From assembly GCA_030544215.1 (NCBI GenBank), contig JARZZO010000002.1, positions 28,147,395-28,211,394 of the forward strand: a DNA stretch of 64,000 bases, in the 5' to 3' direction. Position numbers and translations under genes: made by a program. Numbering within the stretch: the stretch's first letter is position 1; each line of letters starts with the position of its first letter. Below the pieces are notes generated by a model. It worked only from the letters and a program-made list of their open reading frames with translations, had not been told where the DNA came from and did no database searches. Origin of the DNA: Zantedeschia hybrid cultivar. Taxonomy: Eukaryota; Streptophyta; Magnoliopsida; Alismatales; Araceae. Positions 10,923-22,403 of the stretch are shown piece by piece.

Positions 10923-12088
10923 ATGGCGCTGAGGAAGAGAGTACCGTTGGCTCGTGGTTCGAGAGCAGACAATGTTAGTTCGGGAGCAGAAGGGCATAAT
11001 GTGAATCGTTTCATGGAAGTTATGATTAGGGCTATGTCTAGATACCAGCAGGGAGATGGTGGTGAGGGGTCCAATTTCCGATACGGTCAGTCTACGATTT
11101 TGGAACGGTTCTTGAAGTTGAAGACCCCTTCTTTCACGGGTCGACCAGTCCCAGACGAGGCAACTTTTTGGATTAAGGAAATGGAGAAGGCATTTGATGC
11201 TCTTGAATGTGCTGAGAATGACAAGACCTTGTTGGCAACCTACTTATTGAAGGATAATGCATATGAGTGGTGGGTTACTACCAAGAGGATGATGTTTGTA
11301 GATAGGTCCTTGAGAGAGATCCCTTGGGATTAAGGAAATAGAGAAGGCATTTGATGCTCTTGAATGTGCTGAGAATGACAAGACCTTGTTAGCAACCTAC
11401 TTATTGAAGGATAATGCATATGAGTGGTGGGTTACTACCAAGAGGATGATGTTTGCAGATAGGTCCTTGAGAGAGATCCCTTGGGAGGTATTTGTGAGAG
11501 AGTTTAGTGGACAGTACTTTTCGGGGCACGTTCGGAAGTCTAAGGAAAGGGAGTTTATGGAATTGGTGCAGAATGATGTCAGTTTTATAATACCAAGTGA
11601 AGTTTGCGGCTCTTGAAAGATTTGTTCCACATATATCTGAGCATGAGGAATTTAGAACATAGAGATTTGTGGGTGGACTCCGGTATGATCTGAGGACAAT
11701 GGTGGCATCTCAGTGTTGTAGAGATCTGGCGTCAGCAGCTCAATACGCGGCAGCGGTGGAGACTCAATTCCAGCTAATGGCGAGAGAATTTGAGCGATTG
11801 GCACGAGGGAAGCAGCAAGGCAAGAGCAAATCAACAGTCTTTTCGTCAGGCGGTTCGAGTTCCTTTGAGTTCGGGTCCCAGGAGATGCCCTGTAGAGAGA
11901 ATAGAGATGGTCCGGTTCAACAGATGCAGACTATGGCTAGCAGGCAGCAGGGAGCGAAGCAGGATGCGGCAGGTCATTGTTCCCATTGTGGTGGTCATCA
12001 TGGCAGTCGGATGTGTCTATTGGTCACTAGTGGCTGTTTGGCTGTGGTAAGAGGGGCATTTTTTGAGAAGTTGTCCCCAGAGGAATAA
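10923..12088 (+). pseudogene. Gypsy1 gag
   Basis: Capsid-type gag. The ATG at 10923 opens a frame to 11333 with the typical segment WIKEMEKAFDALEC and LATYLLKDNAYEWW. A 157-bp direct tandem duplication (11171-11327 copied at 11328-11484) breaks the frame. Gag then continues (REFSGQYFSGHVRKSKEREF, 11485-11560) with further shifts to 12088. The zinc knuckle near 11975-12015 is HCSHCGGHHGSRMC, one residue shorter than the usual C-x2-C-x4-H-x4-C. Confidence 0.85.
11171..11484 (+). repeat. 157-bp tandem duplication in Gypsy1 gag
   Basis: Two near-identical head-to-tail copies starting GATTAAGGAAAT at 11171 and 11328. The period of 157 is not a multiple of three, so the duplication itself destroys gag. 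Confidence 0.93.
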
Positions 12089-12359
12089 GACAGGCGAGGA
12101 GTCGAGTGGTCAGTAGGAGCCCAGTACCTAGTATGGTGTTGTGTGTTCTTTCAGTGGAGGTCCGAGATGCTGGGATACATGAACACTCTTATCTTGTCTT
12201 ATTAGGTAGTAATTGTGAACTTTATGGCACTTTTATGTATTATGCACATGGTGGGAAATCGGTATTGTAAAATGTACTTTGTAAGGTTATTATATATAAT
12301 GATGTTGGTCTATCAATTTTGGCGGAATCGTGGAACATAATTAACTTAGTATTGATTTG

Positions 12360-14085
12360 ATTGACCGATTGTGTGGATGGAACCCCGTATAAGAATGTGA
12401 TCGGTGAGGGCATTGCAGTGGATCCAGCCAGGATTGAGGTAGTGATGGATTGGAGCAGGCCAACAGTAACTGAGATCAGGAGCTTCTTGGCATTACAGGA
12501 TTTTACCGACGGTTGGTCTAGAGGTTTTCTTCGATAAGCGACCCCCTTTGTCGAGGTTGACTTGTAGAGGAGTTCGTTTCATGTGAACTGAGGAGTGTGA
12601 GCGGAGTTTCATTTAGTTGAAAAACTCGCCTCACTTTGGCTCCAGTGTTGGTATCTCTATAAGGTTCCGGTGGAATTGAGGGGCGATGGCATAGTCAGGT
12701 TAGAGGTAGACTCTGTGACTTGACCATGGAGGACGTGCGCAGGTGTGTCCTTATTGAGGCGCACTGTTCTAGATAAATAGTGCTTCCCGGAACGAGTAGG
12801 ACGTATCATAGGTTGAAGTGGTCTAGTAGGAAGAAGGATAGGGTTGATTTTGTGATTGAGTACTTGAATCGTCGACAGGTTAAGGTGGAATATCAGAGTG
12901 GCGCAGCGGAAGCGTGGTTGCAGTCCTTGCCGATCCCGGTACGGAAACGGGAGCTTGTCACTTTGGACGTGTGTTGGGATTGTTTTATTCCCTGTTGGTA
13001 GGGACGTGATCTGGGTTATCATTGAGCAATTGACCATGTCAGCACACTTCCTGGCTATCAGGAAGGACTGAACAGTCGGTAAGTTGGCTGAGTGGTTTGT
13101 GAGTCAGATCATCTCTTTCTGCTCAATGTGCCCTTATCCATCACGTCAGACCAGGTTTTGAGATTTACTTGTAGGTCTTAGAAGAGTTTTCGGAAGGCCT
13201 TGGGTACGCAGTTAGCCGTCAGCTCGGCCTATCATCCCGAGGCTGATGGGCGGTCGGAGAGGGCCATTCAGATTTTGGAGGTTTTGCTCGGGGCATGTGC
13301 CTAGACTGAGGAGGTTCTCGGGAGAAGCGTTTGTTTGCAGTGGAGTTTTGCGTACTATAACATTTACCATTTTAGCATTGGCATGGCGCCTTATGAGGCT
13401 TTGTTCAGACGGCCGTGTCGATTCTCTGTGATTTGGTCTGAGATTGGCAAGAGGCAATTAGCAGGATCAGAGTTGGTTTAGCGGTGTGCCGAGGTGGCCA
13501 GAGTAGTGCAGCGGAATTTAATTACAGATCGGGCAGACAGAAGAGTTGTGCTACCATCGGTAGGAGACCGATTGGGTTAGAAGTTGGGGACCACGTGTTT
13601 CTCCAAGTCTCACCCTCTCTGGGTGTGATGAGATTTGGGAAGCAAGGTAAGCTGGGTCCGCGAGGTGTTGGGCATTTTCCCGTTCTTGCTCGAACCGGGG
13701 AAGCGGCATGTCAGCTGGCCTTGCCGTCCAATATTGCAGGGGTGCACGATGCGTTCCATGTTTCGTTGACGAGGAAAGTTCAGGATCCACCTCAGGTATT
13801 AGAATTTTCAGAATTATAAGTCGCTGAGGACTTGTCCTTTCCAGAATGTCCAGTGCATGTCGAGGATCACAAGTGACAGGTTCCCCGAAACAAGGTTGTA
13901 TCTTTAAATTGAGTGTTTTGGCAGTATCGCTCCGGGAACGAGGTGACCTGGGTGCGCGAGATTGAGATGCGGGAGCAGTTCCCTACCTTTTTTGGTAAGT
14001 TTCCATGTGAGTTGGCAGTGGTGGTATTTCGGCCTCGTTTTTTTGCAGCAGGCAATTTCGGGGACAAAATTCTTTTAAGGGGGGG
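12360..14085 (+). pseudogene. Gypsy1 pol remnants (RT thumb, integrase, C-terminal module)
   Basis: Decayed polyprotein with many stops. Visible pieces are the end of RT with the AVDPARIEVVMDW and EIRSFLAL motifs (about 12415-12500), integrase text with AVSSAYHPEADGRSERAIQ (about 13210-13270) and MAPYEALFRRPCR (13380-13420). The post-integrase GPY-type module follows (VGDHVFLQVSP, then VHDAFHVS, 13575-13770), and a chromodomain-like end to about 13990. Protease and the RT catalytic core are missing between 12090 and 12400, which suggests a deletion. Confidence 0.85.
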
Positions 14086-14089
14086 AGAA
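14076..14089 (+). promoter_or_regulatory. Gypsy1 polypurine tract
   Basis: A run AAGGGGGGGAGAA lies immediately before the 3' LTR start. It is the expected RNase H-resistant primer for plus-strand synthesis. Confidence 0.8.
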
Positions 14090-16622
14090 TGTAAGGACTG
14101 AGGTTTCGGGTTCAGTTTCCGGGTCGGTTTCGGGCCGGATCCCCTGGTTTGAACCCTGCACAACGCCTTTCAAACGGCGTCTTGCTAGGTGGACGCCATT
14201 TAAGTCTGTACCTATTGTGCCACGTGGGCGCCACGTGGGCAGGTTTCGGGCCGCGAAAGTACGGCCCCTGTCTTGTCGTCTGAACGGCGTCCGTGATGGA
14301 CGACGCCATTCAGACTGCGACCCTGCGATGTCAGTGTACGGTGCCGGTCTTGTCGTCTGAACGACGTCAGTGGCGAGCGACGCGTTTCAAAGCTTCTGTC
14401 AGTACGGCCCGTCCTGTCATCTGATTGGCGTCTGTCTCGGACGACGCGTTTTTCTATGTTTCGGATTGACCCCGCGTGACTTCCTTTCTTTCCCTCATTC
14501 TCACCCTCTCACTCTCTCTCCTCCCCCTCTCTGCCTCCTCCGACCCCTCTCTTCCTCTTTCCCTTCCTCTTCTTCCTCCTCCTCCACTCCAACGCCTCTC
14601 TACCTCACACCACTACCACTACCACTTCCTTCGCGGCGTTCCATTCTCTGGACGACGGCCGACGTCCCGGCGGAATGGCGACGTCCTCGGGGGTACCGGC
14701 GGCGGTCTGCGGTGCGGTGGTTCGGCGGCACGGAGTCAGGAGGAGTTCAAGTAACTGGTAGGGGGACGAACCTTGCGTGGATTGTACACGTTTCATCCGT
14801 AGTTTCCATGTGATGCATGATGTGTTTTGGGGGTAGAACAAGCATGTTTAAGAGCTCTTCTTGATGGGAATGAGGGTTTCTGTGAATGTGGATATGTGAT
14901 GGTTTAACTTGCCCCTCTTCCTCCTCTGTTTGGTTTGATATTGGGGCATTTAGGGGTGAAAAGGGAGCCCTCGGACAGAGTACAGAACCTGATTTCTGAC
15001 GCTTAAAGACGTCGTACCTGGACGACGCCATTTAGAATGGCGACGGGCCAGTACGACATCTTTTAGGCAGAAATCTTCCTGTTTGAGGTTCTGTCAGTCT
15101 GGGTTTCTTGCGTTAAATGACGTCGTGCCTGGACGACGCCATTTAGAATGGCGACGGGCCAGCACGACGCCGTTTAGGCAGAAATCGCCCCGATTAAGGT
15201 TTCTGCAAGTTTCGGATTCTAGTGTGAATGGTGTCTGAGGACAGTGACGCCTTTTGAAAAGACGGCTTCCCAGGACGACGCGTTTTTAGAAGAATCAACT
15301 GTGGCCTATCCCTGTTTCTGTCACCGATAGGCGACGAGGTATGGCGACGCGTTTTATAAGGCGGCTACCTGTGACGACGTCTTTTAGGCCATACTCTGAG
15401 GCCGGGATTTCATGAACCAGTTTAGGGTGCTTGAATGGCGTCAACCTTGGGCGACGCGATTCAAAAAAGAAACACACTAATCCATGCCAGGAAAATGTGT
15501 TTACACTGCTAGATAGTTGGTTAAATGCATGCTTTTAGTACACTCGATGATGATGGACTCTTCGTGACCGGATGGCACTGCGTTGTGTCGTGCGACCGCG
15601 GACTTCTCACGTAACCGGATCGCACCGTGCCGTGTTTTATGTTACTGTGGACCTAGAGTGACAGTTGTAGCGTTTGACATCTTGTGTCGGTGCGGTAAGG
15701 ACACAGCGCTGACGGGAGCAGTGTCGAGATGACGCCTAGTGAGAGAGGGTCACCTGGTGAACCCCGGGATTAGCTAGCTTGTACCGGTGTCGGAGTGGTA
15801 CCTGTGGAGTGTCACTCGTGCTGGAGGAAGGAGTAACCACCTGAGCCAGTTGGGCCGGGGTAGCCAGCGTGCTATCCGAGGGGTTACTGTTTGGTCTCAG
15901 CGGGTCGGTGTTTGCTGGGGGAAGGAGTAACCGCCGAGGTAGCCAGCGTGCTATCCGAGGGGTTACTGTTTGGTCTCAGCGGGTCGGTGTTTTCCACTTT
16001 CGGGTGTGGTCGGTGTTTCCCACTTTCGGGGACATGGTTGACGCGTTTTGCCGAGACGCGAGTTGTAGGCTCCTTGGTAGAATGATTTCTGAGATATGCA
16101 TGTTATATTCCGAATGCATGTGGTTTATATCGAGAATTAGGAGTAATGTGTTACAACTTTACTTATCTTGTTCACATGTATCTTTGTTATTGCACTTGTG
16201 GGTGTGTGAATGGGAGGCAAGGGATCGGATGATCCCTACTGAGCCCAATTCTGGTGTGGCTCACTCCCTGCGGTTTTCAGGTGTGGACCTCGTGGCATGT
16301 GGCGACGTGTGGTGTTCTCCTTGGTGTGCGGACCAGCAGCTATCTCAGTTCCGGGATATGCCCCGATGTTGTTATACTTTGTTTCTGCCTGTACTTAATT
16401 AATTTGTTGGACCATGTAATTATTGTTGGACTGTGTACGGACATTATTAATTAATTCCTGCGCACTGTACTTCCTTGTAGTCCGTGTGAATGTTATATTT
16501 AACCTTGTTTAACGCTTACTCCTCCAGATGTGTGTATAAGATCCGGGTGTGAGACCGTTGGATAATGATTCGACACCCATTTAGTGATCGGATCTCCGAT
16601 CATAGGGTGGCGGGTCGTTACA
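14090..16622 (+). repeat. Gypsy1 3' LTR
   Basis: Starts TGTAAGGACTGAGG after the purine tract TTTTAAGGGGGGGAG and ends TTACA, giving 2533 bp with TG...CA termini. It carries the same C/T-rich block (14480-14760), hairpin modules (14157-15475) and an 81-bp near-duplication (15858-16000) as the 5' LTR. It is a full-length reference copy without the nested insertion. Confidence 0.9.
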
Positions 16623-16623
16623 A

Positions 16624-17312
16624 TTCTTGAGAAGGAGTACATTTACATTTGAGAGGACTAATCTGGCAGCCAGAGACGATCTTGTCATTAATGAGATGAA
16701 GCAAATTTATGTGAGGCATACACCACGAGGAAAATGATTATTGAATCGATTGAACTTGCAAAGGGATCTAGAAAGAAAAGAAAGCCAGCAAAAACATGCA
16801 TCACAAAAGAAAATTCAAGTAATGTCAAAAGAAAGTTAATTGTTGATTATGATCAAGATGATGATGATGATGATGATGATGGGACACAGTCTCCTAGTGA
16901 TGATGTTGGTGCAGCTACAGGTGCTACTACCAAGGGCGGAGTCTATGCACCTTCTTTCTCCTTACATATTGACACAGGAAGAGGACAACATGAAAGTCAA
17001 GGAGATTATGATTCACAAAGTCAGTATGGACAACAGTCAAGTTATGGAGGTGGCCAACAAAAAGCAGGCATGTATAGCTGGGGAGATCGAGTAGAGTATG
17101 AAGGCTTTCAATTCCATCCACCCAGTAACAGTTATGGGTCAGGGTCTTCTTCTTATCCTCATACTACTTCTTTGCATCATGATTCTAGAATTTCATCAAG
17201 TCGACAAGTATATACTCCAAGAGAGATTCAAAGAGGGATGCACGACTTGGCTGCATCATTGTTTAGTTATGGTGAATATAAGGAACATATGCAACCTTAT
17301 TATGGATACTAG
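16624..17312 (+). pseudogene. hAT1 transposase, C-terminal tail after Gypsy1
   Basis: The frame interrupted at 6707 resumes here: KENF before the insertion joins LRRSTFTFERTNLAARDD after it. One stop near 16731 follows. The rest (16734-17312) is a basic patch (SRKKRKPAK), a poly-Asp run encoded by (GAT)n at about 16852-16880, and a Q/S/G/Y-rich low-complexity tail. It ends with YTPREIQRGMHDLAASLFSY, which recurs in hAT2. Taken alone this piece would be unrecognisable; its place inside hAT1 and the hAT2 match identify it. Confidence 0.8.
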
Positions 17313-17634
17313 CAACATCAACCAGATGATAAATCAGAAGGATCTATGGGTTATTATCCATATTAGTATACTCACTTATGTTTTTCATAGGTAAGGATCG
17401 TTTGATTTCATTAACATTTATTATTTGTAAATATTTAGTACATTAGCATAACATTTTTCATGTTTAATCTGTATGAAAATAGTCATTTTGTATGCGTTAT
17501 GTATACTTCTTTGTCTTAACCCACTTTTGTCACACCCAACACATAGCTAATTAATTGTTTACATTTTTTCTGATTTTAACTGATTTTTTCTGATTTTTTT
17601 CTTTTTTTTTCTGATTTTTTGTTACCCCTTTAAG

Positions 17635-17699
17635 CCCGTACTGGTCGTACCGACCGATACCGGTACCAGCCGGTACCGGTACCGGTATTGCCATCCATG
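17635..17699. repeat. hAT1 right TIR and GGTACC subterminal repeats
   Basis: CCGGTACC and CCGATACC palindromes lead into the inverted terminus TGCCATCCATG. They mirror the left end and support the boundary. Confidence 0.75.
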
Positions 17700-17707
17700 T
17701 CCCCTAG
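17700..17707. repeat. hAT1 target-site duplication, right
   Basis: TCCCCTAG, identical to 2953-2960, directly after the right terminal inverted repeat. Confidence 0.93.
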
Positions 17708-18334
17708 GTAAGAAGGAGATTATCCACAGATCCCCACTGATGATGGCCTACTCAAGGTCTATCGAGCAGAAGCTGCCATACTTCCTCTGAGAAAGGACAA
17801 GATGTAAAGAGATGGTCTGCAGACTCCTGATCCGAAGCACATAAACAACAGTTGGGATCCAAGTCTTGGACAAAGGAAGCAAGCCTGTCACAGGTGGGTT
17901 GTCTAGACAAGACAAGTCCTCTACGGAAGGACTGCAGAGACTGTATGTTACTCCAGGAAGCCTGAATTATTGCAATAAAATTCTCATTTCTAACCATATT
18001 TTTTGAAATAAAAAAGGTCTATTCTAGCTCAGCTCACTGTTGCCATCAACTACCAAAGGCACAACCAATTCCAGTGCACATCAGCTGATTTGAAATTAAT
18101 GCCTAGCGATCCAAATTGTGCGGGAACCCAACCCCCCTCTGAAAATGACAAAAAAAGAGAAAGAAATGACATGCCAAATTAGCCAAGAACTGGGCTGAAT
18201 CAACTAGCATCTGCCAATTATGGGTTGTTCTTGCCCCGTTCCAACCTTGTGTAGTTGGATTTCCCTTTGTTCTGTTTTTATGGATTTTCTGATTTTCCTT
18301 ATATACTTATTTTTAAAAAATAAAAAATCAAGCT
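17700..18334 (-). mobile_element. LINE-B upstream half with zinc-binding (zf-RVT) domain
   Basis: Frame 17752-17997 (minus) reads as the LINE reverse-transcriptase zinc-binding region: a QSFRRGLVLSRQ segment, a C-x2-C pair (NCCLCA), then H-x4-C (HLFTSC) and a Trp-rich end. This domain sits at the C-terminus of plant LINE ORF2. It joins directly to the tail at 2725-2960 when hAT1 is removed. Upstream of about 18000 only weak LINE-like text is visible, and the 5' boundary is uncertain. Confidence 0.78.
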
Positions 18335-18342
18335 GATCTAAT

Positions 18343-20414
18343 CATGGATTGCGGAATCATCCGATTCTGATCCGAATTGGGCGATTCGGATTGGGATCGG
18401 CGGGTCCCAATCCGACTCGGGGGAGGGGGGGGGGGAGGAGTCATTGTTCCTCCCCCGATTTTTATTTTTATTTTTATTTTTAATGGCTGAATCGAGCGGT
18501 ATCAGGTTTGGACCGGCCAATTCGGCCGACCCGAACCCGATCCAACCCGATTCAGGTGCTCCCAGATCCCCCCCCCCTTAAAGGGGATCAGGAGCTAGCG
18601 GCAACAACAGTAGAAACGTTGTTGCTGCTGCTTTCCCCCATCCCACCGCCAGCCGCCGCCACTCGCCGTCCGGCAGTCCGCCGTCGCCGGCCATCCGTCG
18701 CCGACCCGCCGGCCCGCCACCACCATCTTTTTTTTTCTTTTTTTCCTTTCAATAGCTGAATGGTAGATCCATATTAATTACAGACAAGCTGCCACAAACC
18801 CTTTGGCGTATGTTGCAGTTAGAGTACTTAGTCAAACCACTTCTTCTAGTCAGTGTGAAAGAAACTAGAGTACATTCAGTCTCATTCACACGAAAGTTCG
18901 TAACAGATTGGATGTTTCTAAATTGGAGAAGTTGATGTACTATCACTACAACATGTGCCTAAAGATCAGGGAGACTTGAAAGACAGAAATTCATGGAGTT
19001 TGCTGGCAGACCAATTGATGAGCATGTACATCAGATCGATATTGATGAACTGCTAGATGAAGAACACCCATTACATTCTTGGGTGGAGACTAGAGCAACC
19101 AGAGATGCATAGCCTAAGTTTGATCCTAAGGATCGGAGTTGGGCATGAGGTGAATTAGATATAGTAGTTACTCGAGATCCTGAATTTCAAGCAACACAAG
19201 AAGGAGGTGCACTTGTTCTTCAGAGACGTCGAAAGTCAGCCACCCTAACAAACACTGCAAAAACTTCTGCCTCTCAGCCAACACTCAGGAGATCAACTAC
19301 TCAGGTGGATCCACATAGAAGAAAAGATAAAGAGCCAGCGAGACCTTCATTGTAGTCACCTAGCAGCAAAAAGAAAAAAACAATCAAAAGGAAAGTCTAA
19401 ACAACGAGTGGATCCATCGGAAGAAGAATAAGAGAGAGTTCAGCAGACTGGAGAGACACTTAAGGACACCCCAACTTTACTACCTCACTTGGCCAGCATG
19501 TACGAGGCAGAGAGACAAACCTATAGGCGTAGAAGAAGGCAGTTGAGGAAAACAAGCCAAGTGCCACTGAGGATGATGAAGATGATGATGGAGATGGTGA
19601 TGGTGATGGTGATGTTGCTGCTGGACTATCATGAGGTTTTGCACTTGGGAGCAGTTACACAAGATACGAAGATTACTCTGCACCGTCATTCTAAAGGAAC
19701 TCAATGCCAAAGACAAGGACAACAGAGGGGATTTGAAGGCCAACAGAGACAGGTAGGATATGATTGGCCCCTATGGGAAGATGCATCTTCTTATCCGCCC
19801 ATTTTTCACCCCCCTACACTGCCGTATTCAGACATCAGCAGCACTACTGAGGGGTACTCTGAACCTCCACCTATACAGTATGGCATTTATGTCCCTCCAG
19901 TACAATCAAGGGAAAATTCAAGCCAACAACCTTACACACCTCAAGGTATTCAAAGGGGATTTGAAGACCTCGCTAGCTCCTTGTTTGGCTATGGATATCC
20001 AGCACACATGTCGGCAGATTATGGCCCGCCAACTCAAACTTATTAGTTGGATGATGAAAGATCACAAATGTGATCTTTCTAAGGTATTTTTCATTAATTT
20101 CATGTGAAATACTTCATAATGTCTTTTTTAATTAATGCACAACAATAATTATAGTGAGTTAGTTGTCTTTAATGTTTAATTTTTATAAATGTACATGAAT
20201 TGCATTCATTTTTATTGTACATGAATTGAATAATATATATACAATTTTTTTCTTATTTTTTATTATTTTTTCTCATTTTTTATTATTTTTTAATTCTAGC
20301 CGATTCAGACCGGCCAGACTTCAACTGGATCGATCGACCCGGCCGATCTAGATCAGGTCAGATCGGGATCCCCGAGTCTCGATTCGGGGACCCGATCCAA
20401 CCCGGAATTCCTTG
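18343..20414 (+). mobile_element. hAT2: internally deleted hAT transposon
   Basis: Flanked by perfect 8-bp direct repeats GATCTAAT (18335-18342 and 20415-20422). The termini are CATGGATTGCGG on the left and, inverted on the right, CAAGGAATTCCGG. They are imperfect but of the same type as hAT1. GATCCGAATCGG-like palindromes are concentrated near both ends. Inside are only the 3' parts of a hAT transposase. BED and DUF659 are absent, so the element is non-autonomous. Confidence 0.7.
18760..20046 (+). pseudogene. hAT2 transposase C-terminal half
   Basis: The dimerisation domain (AYVAVRVLSQTTSSSQCERN, about 18800-18870) has a stop where hAT1 has Trp. Next come MYYHYNMCLKIR, an acidic stretch (DDEDDDGDGDGDGD, about 19570-19615) and a Q-, P- and Y-rich tail. 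The final YTPQGIQRGFEDLASSLFGY (about 19940-20000) is shared with hAT1. Several stops and at least one shift near 19735. The GC-rich Pro/Arg-coding stretch at 18508-18745 is probably not transposase. Confidence 0.82.
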
Positions 20415-20422
20415 GATCTAAT

Positions 20423-20896
20423 GACTGGCTTTCTTCCTTCGGATCAGCCAATTCGGCCAATCTGATCCCTACCTGGATCATATCAGGACCTGCCGATTCA
20501 GTGAGTTCCGACCCAATTCCTTTTTTTTTGCATGTAATTGATAGAGGAGCTAGACTTTGGGCCTAGGAGCATAGAAATTTAACCCAGATTTCAACTAAGA
20601 AAGATAACATGTAACTAGGTAACAGAATATGCCCCAACCCAATGTTATTGGCTCTAATAGGTCGCCCTACTGCTACTATTCAGGTGAACTTAATGGTTGT
20701 GGGACTCGGCATTATGTGGATGGCACTATACATTCTCCAGAGGTCATTACCACCATGACTAGCTCCACCACTGGCGAACATCCACCTTCAGCAGCTTCTA
20801 TGTTCTGTATCCCTAAGGCATGGCGGGCTACTAACCATAAAATCATGGCTTGTATTGTATACTTTGTGGGCCCTTGCATTCGCTTCAACTTGTCAT
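20423..20896. other. No gene seen; GATC/AATCGG-rich start
   Basis: The first 100 bases carry more AATCGGCC/GATC palindromes like those of hAT2, so part may be a decayed sister hAT end. The remainder has short open frames without recognisable products. Confidence 0.4.
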
Positions 20897-20904
20897 CCCT
20901 CAAC

Positions 20905-21100
20905 CATGGAATTCTGGTATAGATCGGGAGGCCGGATCGAGACCCACCGATCCCAATCCGAATCGGGATCGGATCGGCCGGAATCAGCTGAAATTGACAA
21001 GAATTTGTTAGGATCGGCCAACTCCGGCTGGATCAGAACCCGCCAATCCTGATCCGAATCGGCCGATCCGGATTGGGATCGGTCGATTCTACATTCCGTG
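20905..21100. mobile_element. 196-bp hAT MITE
   Basis: A perfect 8-bp direct repeat CCCTCAAC flanks it (20897-20904 and 21101-21108). The termini CATGGAAT and CACGGAAT are inverted and match the CATGGA ends of hAT1 and hAT2. The interior is packed with GATCCGAATCGG-type palindromes like the hAT2 subterminal region. It is non-coding and was probably mobilised in trans by a hAT2-like transposase. Confidence 0.85.
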
Positions 21101-21108
21101 CCCTCAAC

Positions 21109-22140
21109 ACGTCTTAAGCAATCCGATTGTACCTTGCTTACATATATATGTTCAAACCAACAGGCTCATAACCACAAATACATCAAGATATCGATACAGC
21201 TCAATAGGAAGAATGATTTGTGCAAGATTTCTTTATCTATCTCTATAGGTGTCAGGTTGAGTTAGATGCTATGATACTGAAGGGCAAAGCAGTTACCATA
21301 GTTGTTGTGTTTAGCACAATAGTCAGTTGTTCCTTCTTTCTGCAATGTGCCTTCATCCAAAGTTTTGGCCTCTTCAAGCTTAACACTCCATCAGGCATTT
21401 TCACCCACTTTAGATAAGGCTCTTGCAAAGTTGCTCTCTGAGAAGACTCAATTGCATGCTCTTGCTCCTCCACATGTGCCCTCTAAGATTATGCTTATGG
21501 CCTCAGCTTGTCCAATTGATCCTCATAGCTCAACCTAGCCTCCTACTGGAATGAGTCCTTCAAACATAATCATCTCCACCACTCAGGCTTACTATTGATA
21601 TTATCACCAGTGGGAGGATGGTCCAAAGATACTTCCCTCAGTGAGCTCATACTACATGCTTCATTGTTACTCCTAACTGATTAAGGTCGTTAGCACTTGC
21701 TGCTCTCACAGCCACACCTGCTACTTCCATTGTGACTCTAGATCTAGCTCAGGTTGCTACTCAGCTTGCTTGGTTTGCTGCTTAGCTTCAACATATACAC
21801 TAGACGCTCCAGGCAACTAGACGTTCTTCTAGTTATGTGATTCTACTTTATCTACCTCTTTTGGCACGCTTCTCATTTAGACTATAGAGCTTTATGCCAC
21901 ATGACTTTAGATGGTGCATTGCTTGTGGATAATACCACAAATCCTTCCCACGTTTGAATACCTTCTACTCATAACACTCAATGTTAGGTCTCTAAATGTG
22001 CAACCATCATTCCTGAGTTGCACTCCCCTAGCTGCCTTACACTTTCTCATATGCTTATTCACACCCTCCCCCCTATCTTTTTATGAATTCAATCTGTGTT
22101 AATCAACTTGCAGATTTTGGTTAAATTGTTATATTCATTG
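21109..22140. other. No recognisable gene
   Basis: Short open frames on both strands with no family motifs. A 5-bp CATTG precedes the Copia2 LTR and could be one copy of its target duplication. Confidence 0.4.
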
Positions 22141-22389
22141 TGAAGAGAGAAGAGGAAGGAGAGAACATGGGCCAAGAAGGTGAGGTGCGGTGGCTCTCTC
22201 TCTCACACACACACAGAGGCCGGCCAACACTCAAGTCTTATATATGATAGGGCAAACATATTACAAGACTAAAAGACAAGTTTACTCCTGTTATTATAAC
22301 TAACAGGAATAAGACCAGAAAACTAAGGAAAAACAACAAATAACCAAAAAGGCCTAAACTGCCTTAACTAGTAACTACTTTTCACTACA
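22141..22389 (-). repeat. Copia2 3' LTR
   Basis: 249 bp, minus strand, from TGTAGTG (complement of 22383-22389) to TTCA at 22141. It is preceded by the purine tract AAGAGGGAG. Like the Copia1 LTR it carries a TATA-like stretch and a CT-rich end. Confidence 0.88.
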
Positions 22390-22403
22390 CTCCCTCTTAA
22401 GCT

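Larger units (their letters stand above)
6708..16623 (+). mobile_element. Gypsy1: Ty3/Gypsy LTR retrotransposon (chromovirus-like)
   Basis: Inserted in the hAT1 transposase, with TTCTT at both junctions (6703-6707 and 16624-16628). The order is 5' LTR, primer site TGGTATCAAAGC (10771-10782), gag, decayed pol, purine tract (about 14076-14088) and 3' LTR. Internal coding is badly degraded: protease and most of the RT are missing. The integrase C-terminal chromovirus-type segment places it near Tekay/Del elements. The first roughly 65 bases of the 5' LTR do not match the 3' LTR, so that end has been rearranged. Confidence 0.88.
2961..17699 (+). mobile_element. hAT1: hAT DNA transposon with nested Gypsy1
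   Basis: The termini are CATGGATGGCA at 2961 and its inverted match TGCCATCCATG ending at 17699. The flanking 8-bp direct repeat TCCCCTAG is perfect (2953-2960 and 17700-17707), as expected for hAT. Inside are CCGGTACC-rich subterminal blocks at both ends, a 153-bp tandem array, and a broken transposase with BED, DUF659-like and hAT dimerisation parts. About 9.9 kb of the 14.7 kb is the inserted Gypsy1, so the original transposon was about 4.8 kb. Confidence 0.93.

Noticed and set aside
18508..18759. Pro/Arg-rich frame in hAT2
   Set aside because: GC-rich low complexity near the hAT2 end; it does not match transposase text in hAT1.
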